Of a stretch of 49,346 nucleotides of DNA, positions 9,024-15,957 are shown in pieces. Numbering within the stretch: the first letter of the stretch is position 1; each line of letters begins with the position of its first letter. A model generated the notes under the pieces. The model was not told where the DNA came from. It searched no databases and was given only the letters and a program-made list of their open reading frames with translations. The DNA comes from Deltaproteobacteria bacterium (lineage in GTDB: Bacteria; Desulfobacterota; Dissulfuribacteria; Dissulfuribacterales; UBA5754). The translations under genes were made by a program, and so were the position numbers. The stretch spans positions 1-49,346 of the forward strand of contig JAINCN010000053.1 of NCBI GenBank assembly GCA_036574075.1, written 5' to 3'.

Positions 9024-10150
9024 CAGCTTCCTCCTTGTCCGCCTTCTGTGCGGTAGTTCTGCAAGCACAAGAGGGTCGCCTCCGTGTCAGCGGAGACCCC
9101 CACGGCATGCTGCGCAACAGTCTGCTCAATCACCGAGACACCTGCACCGAGGCTCTTGACCATGCGATCCGCCAGAAACAACGGGTACGGTTCCGTGACC
9201 GCCGGGCTGAACAGCTGCCGCTTGATTCCTTCCAGCACCATGGACAACTTGACCTGGCTTGCAGCAATGGGTGCGGTGACTTCGAGCCGCACGGCGGGCG
9301 CCCACCCGTAAGGCCGATAGAACACGACACGCATGTTTTCAATAGAGCGATTCATCTGTTGCTGGTACTCACGCGGACAATACTCCTCGGGCAAGTGGTA
9401 CTCAGTGTCCTCGCCGCCGAAATGGAAGATCGGAATCGGTGAGATGTACTCGTCAGGCTCGAGGATGATCGTCGCCAGCGTCTTCCCATCGGTCTCCGGG
9501 AGATCGTCCTCCTTGAGGAAGATCTGGAGCTCGTTCCTACCACTATATTTCGGCACAGCTACGGTTCGGTCGCTCGCGATCAAAGCAAGGAAACGGTCCA
9601 GAACATGTTGTTCGCTCCACCGCCTTTGGAACTCCTCGCGTAGGAGCGCCGGGGCCTCCCTGAAGCTCGTCAGCCCCTGGTTCAGATAGATGACGAAAAC
9701 GATGAAGGAACCGTCCAGGAGGACGAGGTCGTGCGGCGCCTCGGCGGCAAGCTCAAGCTCCATCGAGATCATCAGGCCGCGAAGGGCGTTCGTCACGTTC
9801 TTGCTGTGTTCGAAGCTGTTCACCCACAACCTGTGGTAGGGCTCCTGCCAATGCCTGCGAGCCTCTTTGGCGGTGCCTTCCACGGCCACCGCTGCGGCCG
9901 CGCACAGGTCGAGCGCCGTAAGGCGGTGGACCTGGTAGGAACCATCGATCCCCACAACGGAAGGCTCCCTGGTTACATCGAGGTCAGCTTTGCGCGCAAT
10001 CAAACCGGCCGACTGGACGCGCTGGCGGATGGTGCCCCGAGCTTGCCGAAGCCTGTTCAGGTGCGTGGATACCCGCTTAGCAACAGGTGTCGCCTGCGCG
10101 AGGAGGTCCCGCACCAGGGCATCGGGAAGGTCCGAGAAGGTGTCACCCAC
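9023..10150 (-). CDS. nurA: NurA domain nuclease
   Basis: 375-residue product with the NurA signature. The first metal-binding Asp is in SVVGIDGSYQVHRL near residue 67, and a second acidic strand DLVLLDGSFIVF is near 140, as in NurA 5'-3' exonuclease/endonucleases of RNase H-like fold. NurA acts with HerA on DNA ends. The gene starts with GTG at 10150, preceded by GGAG, and overlaps the druA stop by 8 bases; it ends on the herA start. The tight overlap on both sides supports a shared function with both neighbours. Function in phage defence is inferred from context. Confidence 0.8.
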   Translation of the reverse strand: MGDTFSDLPDALVRDLLAQATPVAKRVSTHLNRLRQARGTIRQRVQSAGLIARKADLDVTREPSVVGIDGSYQVHRLTALDLCAAAAVAVEGTAKEARRHWQEPYHRLWVNSFEHSKNVTNALRGLMISMELELAAEAPHDLVLLDGSFIVFVIYLNQGLTSFREAPALLREEFQRRWSEQHVLDRFLALIASDRTVAVPKYSGRNELQIFLKEDDLPETDGKTLATIILEPDEYISPIPIFHFGGEDTEYHLPEEYCPREYQQQMNRSIENMRVVFYRPYGWAPAVRLEVTAPIAASQVKLSMVLEGIKRQLFSPAVTEPYPLFLADRMVKSLGAGVSVIEQTVAQHAVGVSADTEATLLCLQNYRTEGGQGGS

Positions 10151-11306
10151 AGCAATTCTCCGTCTTCGACCAGATTAACCAGTCCTCTCTGGACCATGAC
10201 CTGAATCGTTCATCCCAGGAGGCACGTGGTAGCATCCACCGATCCCGAAAGTACTCGAAGAGGCGAGTTTCCGGATGCCTATACCACCGAAGATGGGCGT
10301 GTTCGCCGCGCAAAAACTCGCGCGTATTCTCAGCCAGTGGGATCACAAAGATCTCGCGCTCAATACCGTGGTAGATCCAGTTACTTGAGAGGCCCAACGC
10401 CGCGAGACACTTCTTGATCACCTCACGTCGATTGCGGAAGCCCGTTCCCCAACGTTCTTGTTTCGCAGTCGGCTTACAATGCTTCTCTGCAAACTCCGTG
10501 ATCGCGCCGTACAGGCCGTTCGAGAAGTGGAACTCGCCCGACCCCTTGGTGAAACCAACGTTTTGGTAGAGCAACCTGTCTTCGAACCGAATTCTGTTGT
10601 AGACAGAAGACCGTCCAAGCGCTGAGGCAGTTGTGATGAGCGCAAGACGTCCATCGTGAATTCTCCGCCTAATGACCGTTCGTGTTCCTCCGTACTTTTT
10701 CTTAAATGCACGGCGGACTGTATCGCTTGCGGCAAGCATCGCTACGAGTTTGCCACATAAGAGGAAGGAATACGGGGGAACCGCCCCGAGCACGAACGCG
10801 TCCATAACGTGCCGCAGGCGCTTTTCTCGGTCAGAGGGCGTCCAGCCGATCCACTTATCGCGGGGGCCGAGGCTGTAGACTGGGTCTCCCAGTCCAATAA
10901 CGCCTATGAGCTTCCCATTGGTATCGTCGACGACCAGGAATCGCAGGCGCCTACCATAACCGGCAGAGACCGGGATGCTCCAGTGCAATTTGGCATACCG
11001 GAAGAGGAGTTCTTCCTCCGATCCTGGTTCAACCTCGACCAAGCGAGGAGACATGCGCATAGGATCTACCTCATGGCCCGATGCAACGAAGCGTAGGAGA
11101 TCCTTCTCTATGCGAAAAAGGCCCTCTCGCGCCCGCTCGATCCTGTACTTGACGGCGGTTTCATGGAGCTTTCGGATTCTCTCTTTGGACAGATCCTCTG
11201 GAGGCAGGACCTGTCCATCTTGGATTCGGAACCCTTGGGCCAGAAGAGATCGGATGATTTGCTCTCGCAGGTCTACAGTGTTGATTCCCGTATTTGAGCT
11301 ATGCAT
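10143..11306 (-). CDS. druA: DUF4338 protein, DruA of Druantia-type defence
   Basis: 387 residues. Characteristic stretches are LIGVIGLGDPVYSLG, DKWIGWT followed by EKRLRHVMDAFVLGAVPP, LLCGKLVAMLAAS, AFKKKYGG and TTASALGRSSVYNRIRF, which match the DUF4338/DruA family. In Druantia type I, DruA accompanies DruB-E; its mechanism is not known. None of druB-E is seen here. Instead it sits between a type III-like Res subunit and nurA. The ATG at 11306 overlaps the res stop by 8 bases. A longer in-frame extension runs antiphase through res and was rejected. Some DUF4338 proteins are transposon-associated, but there is no transposase here. Confidence 0.8.
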   Translation of the reverse strand: MHSSNTGINTVDLREQIIRSLLAQGFRIQDGQVLPPEDLSKERIRKLHETAVKYRIERAREGLFRIEKDLLRFVASGHEVDPMRMSPRLVEVEPGSEEELLFRYAKLHWSIPVSAGYGRRLRFLVVDDTNGKLIGVIGLGDPVYSLGPRDKWIGWTPSDREKRLRHVMDAFVLGAVPPYSFLLCGKLVAMLAASDTVRRAFKKKYGGTRTVIRRRIHDGRLALITTASALGRSSVYNRIRFEDRLLYQNVGFTKGSGEFHFSNGLYGAITEFAEKHCKPTAKQERWGTGFRNRREVIKKCLAALGLSSNWIYHGIEREIFVIPLAENTREFLRGEHAHLRWYRHPETRLFEYFRDRWMLPRASWDERFRSWSREDWLIWSKTENCCG

Positions 11307-14055
11307 CCGTGAGGTCCGCAAGCCGCGTTGGGGTAGTCTCGTCAAATTTCGGTTGATCAATTCGCTTGTACCGCCAGCGGGTGCCGGTCTTGGTGCTGAT
11401 CCGCTCACACCAGATGCGCATGGCCTCGTCCTTGGCTGCCGTGCCTTCCCACACCCGACCTTTCGTCTCGATGATCCAGTTGACCTCGCCTTCCGTTGTT
11501 TTCTGCACCACGACCCAGTCCGGATGATAGAAGCCGATCGCGCCAGTGGGCTTAAGGTAGTCGATGCGGAACTGCGTGCCTGATTCGCCCTGTTCCGTAG
11601 TGCCCAGGGCCGCAAACCGCAGCACATCAGACGCCTTAGAGTCCAGGAACTCGGCGAAGCGACGTTCGAAGTCGTTATACGTTGCCACGAAGTTGAAGAC
11701 CGTCTTCTTCGCCACAAGCGGCGGCAAGTTGCGGCGCCAGCTGAACGGTTTCGTTTCAGAGAGCTTGAAGTCCGCACGCTCGAACTCGATGGCGCGCCGA
11801 TCCAGGGTCAGCTCCGCGATCTTTCGGGCAAGGTACTTGGCGATGCCTTCCTGTATCTCCAGGCGTGAGAGGTGAGAGCGGATAGGTTCACTATCCAGGT
11901 CTACGGCCCGACCGAAACAGCGGGTTGCGACGTAGGCTCGCACCGCCGGATACAGCTCGGCGAATCGGCTGGGGAGTTTCGCGCGATCGATCACTTTGTT
12001 CGTGATGGAGCCGAGCAAATCCTGGGGCTTAGGAAGTTCGCCGGCAGTGATGTCGGCCTGGTGGACTTCCGTCTCGGTCGTGGCGAATTCAAGCCTCAAC
12101 CTGACCCTGTAGACCTCCTCCAAGTCCTCTTGCTCGAAGATGGGATCGAGCGCCGCAGCGTCGAAGTCGGAGAGCTTGCGGATGTCGTGCACGAGCTGTG
12201 GCTTGGTCAGGGGAATAGCAATGTCGTAGGCGAGGCGCTCCTTGACGGGCTCGATGATGACCGGCTTGGGAGGGTCGGTCCTGGTCGTCGTCACGCCGAC
12301 GCCTTCGGTTTCGAGTTGTGTACGGAGGACGTTCAGCAGGTTGCGCGTGCCCAGTACTTCCAGCGTCTGGGTCTTCTCCGGCCCGATCCGAGCCTTGTTC
12401 ATCAGCCGAAGGCCGCGTCCGATGACCTGCTCCGGCAGGATCTCGGCCTTCGCGGTGAACGGGCGCAGGCCGAGAACCACGGTCACGTTGCGAACGTCCC
12501 AGCCCTCTCGCAGCATCATGACGCTCACAATGGCTTTGATCTTGTTGTTGTCGATGTCGCGGGCCGCTTCGCGAGCCACTTCGAGATCGCTCTTCGTGAT
12601 CTCACCGGCGGCATCGGTATGGATGACCAAGACTTCGGATTCCTTGAAGCCGAACTCCCTGGTCTTCCACAGGTACTCGCCGATGGCGTCCGCGTAAACG
12701 TTTTTCTCCGCCATGACGAAGAGAACGGGCTTCGTACCGAGGCGCTTGTAAACGTCCCAGTGCTCCTTCCATCGCTGGACGGCCGCGCGGAGCCAGTAGC
12801 CGTACTTCTCGGCCACGTTGTCCTTCGTCACGTGGTCCGGGTCGCTCTTGGGCTGCTTTGGGTCGTCCTCCTTGGTCACGATGAGCGGTGCCTTGACGAT
12901 TCGATCCTCCACGGCCTGCGCGAGCGGGTAGTCGCAGACGACCCACGGGAAGTACATCCCGTTCTGGTCCTTTGGTGTGGCTGAGAAATCGAGCCACAGG
13001 GCGAGTCCGTTCGGAAGCGTCCGGTGGATCGCCAATAGCGACTGACTCCAGGCGAGGCCCTCGTCGTGAACGTGGTGGGCCTCGTCGTTCAGGACCACGA
13101 GGTCCTTGAGCCCCTTCACCCGTTCCAGCATCGAACGCCGGCCGGAGGCGGCGAGATCCTGCGCCGGTTTCTTACCGAGAAGTGCCTCGACCGCGTTCTG
13201 CGGCGTCCACTCTTGATCGCGCGACTCGTAGAGCTGGTGAATGTTAGTGAGGAAGAGGTTGCAGGACGCGTCGGGCTCGCTCGACTCGCCGCGGAGAATG
13301 ACCTTGGGCTCGAACGGCCGCCACTCCGGGGGAACGAGCGGAAGCTCTCTGAAGATCCGATTGTTGGCGAAGTCCTTCTCCAGCCGCTGATAGACGATCA
13401 CGTTCGGGGCCACGATGAGAAAGTTGGTCGAGAGCTCGGAATCGGCCACGCGCTTTTTGTGGAAGAACGACCAAACGATCGCCATGGCCATCACCCAGGT
13501 CTTACCCGAGCCGGTGGCCATCTTGAAGGCAAAACGCCGCAAGTCCTCGGGCGGCAGATCCTGAACACCCTCGGCGTCCAGCTCCGGCACGTAACGGCGG
13601 ATCTGCCGCCGCCCATCCATGGTGGTCTGGAAGACGATGTTGTCCGAAAGAAGGTCCCTTTTGAACTTCGTCGCGTGGGTCTGGATGAGCTGCTGCACGT
13701 CCCGCTCGCCCGCGATCTCCACGAGCCAGACCAGGGTCTCGATGGCCTCTCGCTGGCAGAAGTAGTAGCGGAAGGGTACGCCGAAGCAGGGCACCTCGTG
13801 GTCTTCCTCGAACCAGTACTCGAAAAGCCGCCGCGTCACGTCGGAAGCGCCTTCATAGCCACCTTCGCGCCACGCATCCACCGCCGCGCGGATCTTCGGG
13901 ACCAGCAGCAACTGGCTCGGCCGGCGCCCCTCCGCGATGCTCCACCCGGTCGGCGCGCTCTCGTCCTTGACCAGGTGCTGGGTCGGTTTCTCCCACGGCC
14001 GGCGATCCGGGATCTCCGGCAGATCCTTGTCGTATTGAATAACAGCCTTGGCCAT
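11299..14055 (-). CDS. res: Type III-like restriction enzyme Res subunit (DEAH translocase with nuclease domain)
   Basis: 918 residues. SF2 helicase core: Walker A MATGSGKTWVMA near 180-190, DEAH box LNDEAHH near 323-329, LDFSATPKD (motif III-like), SVMMLREGWDVRNV (motif V) and EQVIGRGLRLM (motif VI). The C-terminus carries a PD-(D/E)XK-like site, HPDWVVVQ followed by NWIIETKGR. This matches the Res/BPTD_3080-type restriction family, which translocates or switches on ATP and cuts unmethylated DNA. The start at 14055 was chosen for GGAGGTG upstream and for lying 2 bases after the mod stop; it also follows conserved use of MAKAVIQYDKDLPEIPD. Works with Mod for recognition. Confidence 0.88.
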   Translation of the reverse strand: MAKAVIQYDKDLPEIPDRRPWEKPTQHLVKDESAPTGWSIAEGRRPSQLLLVPKIRAAVDAWREGGYEGASDVTRRLFEYWFEEDHEVPCFGVPFRYYFCQREAIETLVWLVEIAGERDVQQLIQTHATKFKRDLLSDNIVFQTTMDGRRQIRRYVPELDAEGVQDLPPEDLRRFAFKMATGSGKTWVMAMAIVWSFFHKKRVADSELSTNFLIVAPNVIVYQRLEKDFANNRIFRELPLVPPEWRPFEPKVILRGESSEPDASCNLFLTNIHQLYESRDQEWTPQNAVEALLGKKPAQDLAASGRRSMLERVKGLKDLVVLNDEAHHVHDEGLAWSQSLLAIHRTLPNGLALWLDFSATPKDQNGMYFPWVVCDYPLAQAVEDRIVKAPLIVTKEDDPKQPKSDPDHVTKDNVAEKYGYWLRAAVQRWKEHWDVYKRLGTKPVLFVMAEKNVYADAIGEYLWKTREFGFKESEVLVIHTDAAGEITKSDLEVAREAARDIDNNKIKAIVSVMMLREGWDVRNVTVVLGLRPFTAKAEILPEQVIGRGLRLMNKARIGPEKTQTLEVLGTRNLLNVLRTQLETEGVGVTTTRTDPPKPVIIEPVKERLAYDIAIPLTKPQLVHDIRKLSDFDAAALDPIFEQEDLEEVYRVRLRLEFATTETEVHQADITAGELPKPQDLLGSITNKVIDRAKLPSRFAELYPAVRAYVATRCFGRAVDLDSEPIRSHLSRLEIQEGIAKYLARKIAELTLDRRAIEFERADFKLSETKPFSWRRNLPPLVAKKTVFNFVATYNDFERRFAEFLDSKASDVLRFAALGTTEQGESGTQFRIDYLKPTGAIGFYHPDWVVVQKTTEGEVNWIIETKGRVWEGTAAKDEAMRIWCERISTKTGTRWRYKRIDQPKFDETTPTRLADLTDA

Positions 14056-14057
14056 GG

Positions 14058-14480
14058 CTATTTCACCTCCACGTCGAAGGCTTGCGATGTGTCGTTGCCG
14101 AAGATGTCGATCACCTTGATCAGGATGCGGTACTTGCCCGGCTTCTCGTAGGTGTGTGGGTCGGAGACGAGCGGGAGCTTGCGTTCCTTGCGGGTCCGGT
14201 AGGCCACCCACCCCTGCATGAAGGTGTCGTTCTGGAAGTCCCAGTCCACCGCCCAGTAGTCGATGTAATCCGACCACTTCTTGACCTTGCTGCGCACGTC
14301 CTCAGGAATGAGATCGGCATTGGGGGTGGCGAAGTCCTTGAGTTCGACTTGAACGGTCAGCTTCTTGGGCTCACTGATTTTCGCCTCGAAGTACGCGAGC
14401 TCGAAGAATTGCACGTCTCCCTTGGCAACGGCCTGCTGCTCCATGACCTCGCGGGGGATCTGGAGGAGCACAAGAGTTTC
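14058..14480 (-). pseudogene. Out-of-frame C-terminal part of Mod
   Basis: About 139 codons (start LVLLQIPREVMEQQAVAKGD, end GNDTSQAFDVEVK) continue the methyltransferase in another frame. The switch falls near 14468-14480; restoring one base after KGVKLL would fuse VLLQIPREV to the upstream part without gap. It includes an immunoglobulin-like closing segment GKYRILIKVIDIFGND. It has no start of its own with a good ribosome binding site and ends 2 bases before res. It is a real part of mod split by a one-base deletion, or by a sequencing error. Confidence 0.7.
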
Positions 14481-15946
14481 ACGCCTTTCTGCCGGGCGAT
14501 CTCGTGCATGGGGCCGCCCTTGCGGACGTCGTTGTTGGGACCAGCAAGCCCCATTTCCCACTCCCAGCCCAGAACGTGCAGCTCGGTCTGCTTGAGGGCG
14601 ACACACTCCTCCAGCGCCTGGTTGACCTCGTCGATGGTCACCGGCGCGTCCACCGCGCCGATATGGACCATGGCCTTGCCCTTCTTGCCATGGAGGTGCA
14701 CCATCCCCGCCACGGGCTGGGCGCCGTAGAGCTTGAGGATGAAGGCCAGGTATTCGTAGAAGCGGCGCTCGACGCCTGTCTTGTCCTTCGGGTCGCCGAA
14801 CGTCACGCCCTGCCAGTACTGGCGCTCGTACTTGCCGAGGTTCAGGACCTCGAAGGGCTTGCAGTTCTCGATACCGAGGAGCCGCTTGCGGGTGACGTGG
14901 ATCGCCCAGCGCCCCAGGTCGCAGCCGATCCAGCGCCGGCCGAGTTTTTCGGCCACGGCCAGGGTCGTGCCGGAGCCGCAGAACACATCCGCCACGAGCT
15001 CACCCGGATTAGAGGACGCCTTCAAGATCCGACGGAGAATGCTCTCGTTCTTTTGTGTTGCGTACCCGGTCTTCTCCTGCGAAAAGCTCTTGATCTGAAT
15101 TGAATCGAGCGAGTCTTCCCCCTTCAGTTCGAACTCGAAGGGGTTTGCATTCCACACATCCTCGACGGGGTAACCCTGGCCGGTAGGCTTCTCGCCTCCT
15201 CGCCTCACGTATCCGGGCGGGTACGGAATGTACTCCTTGTTGAAGGTGAATTGGCCAGGCGTCTTCACGTAGAACAGGATCATGTCGTGATTCCGAATCC
15301 AGTTTTTTGCAGCACTTTTGTAGCCAGAGATCCACCCGATGCGCCAGACGATCTCTCGATGGAAGGACTCAGCACCGAAGACTTCGTCCATGATTGCCTT
15401 GACGTAGTGGCCGACCGTCGCGTCAAGATGAACGTAAATTGAACCTGTTGGCGCTAGCAGCTCGCGCATGAGAACGAAGCGCTCCCTCATCATGTCGAGG
15501 TAGCTAACAACCCCAGCACCCCAGGTGTCTCGATAAGCTTTCTCCTCGAGAATCGACTGTTCCTTCTCAACCTCAAGGCCCGCTTCACCGATTTCGGTAG
15601 TGAACGAAAAATCTGCCCCAGTGGCGAAGGGCGGATCGATATAGATGAGGTCGATCTTGCCGGCGAACTTCTCCAGCAGCGAGCCCATCACCAGCAGGTT
15701 GTCGCCCCAGATCAGCTTGTTCTTCCAGCCTGCCTCGAAGGTGTCGCCTTCCTTGCCTTCGTAGATGTCAAAGAGGGTCGGCTGCTTTTCTCGTTCTTTG
15801 CGAGCTTCGCGCGTTGCCCGGCTCTCATTGACGGTCTCGATCACCTGGAAGGGAAGATTCACTCGCGGCACTTCCTTGAGCGTGCCGTCGTCGTTGTACT
15901 TGCCGGGCCAGACCAGCTCGGTCTTGGTGATTTCGATCTTCGCCAT
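14357..15946 (-). CDS. mod: Type III-like DNA methyltransferase Mod (frameshifted near its end)
   Basis: Adenine-N6-type methyltransferase and specificity subunit for the adjacent Res. The catalytic motif IV DPPFATG lies near residue 95 and the AdoMet motif I DVFCGSGTT near 335, the beta-class order of type III Mod proteins, with the target recognition region between. The start at 15946 (MAKIEITKTELVWPGKY) follows GGAGGAG; an ATG 15 bases earlier lacks this. The catalytic part is complete, but after KGVKLL (near 14475) the frame is lost, and the reading continues with about 35 foreign residues. The genuine C-terminus lies in another frame down to 14058. No simple-sequence repeat is present at the shift, so phase variation by slippage is unlikely. 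Confidence 0.85.
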   Translation of the reverse strand: MAKIEITKTELVWPGKYNDDGTLKEVPRVNLPFQVIETVNESRATREARKEREKQPTLFDIYEGKEGDTFEAGWKNKLIWGDNLLVMGSLLEKFAGKIDLIYIDPPFATGADFSFTTEIGEAGLEVEKEQSILEEKAYRDTWGAGVVSYLDMMRERFVLMRELLAPTGSIYVHLDATVGHYVKAIMDEVFGAESFHREIVWRIGWISGYKSAAKNWIRNHDMILFYVKTPGQFTFNKEYIPYPPGYVRRGGEKPTGQGYPVEDVWNANPFEFELKGEDSLDSIQIKSFSQEKTGYATQKNESILRRILKASSNPGELVADVFCGSGTTLAVAEKLGRRWIGCDLGRWAIHVTRKRLLGIENCKPFEVLNLGKYERQYWQGVTFGDPKDKTGVERRFYEYLAFILKLYGAQPVAGMVHLHGKKGKAMVHIGAVDAPVTIDEVNQALEECVALKQTELHVLGWEWEMGLAGPNNDVRKGGPMHEIARQKGVKLLCSSRSPARSWSSRPLPRETCNSSSSRTSRRKSVSPRS

Positions 15947-15957
15947 GGGTCTCCTCC

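Noticed and set aside
10143-11777. Longer 544-codon form of the DruA gene
   Set aside because: The extra 157 N-terminal codons lie antiphase within res and translate to Arg/Ser-rich shadow text; homology begins at 11306.
11872-12984. Long plus-strand reading frame opposite res
   Set aside because: It is the antisense of the well-supported Res helicase; long opposite-strand frames are expected at this GC content, and the translation shows no family motif.
14454-14500. Phase-variable methyltransferase
   Set aside because: Type III mod genes often switch through tandem repeats, but no homopolymer or short tandem repeat is present at the shift.
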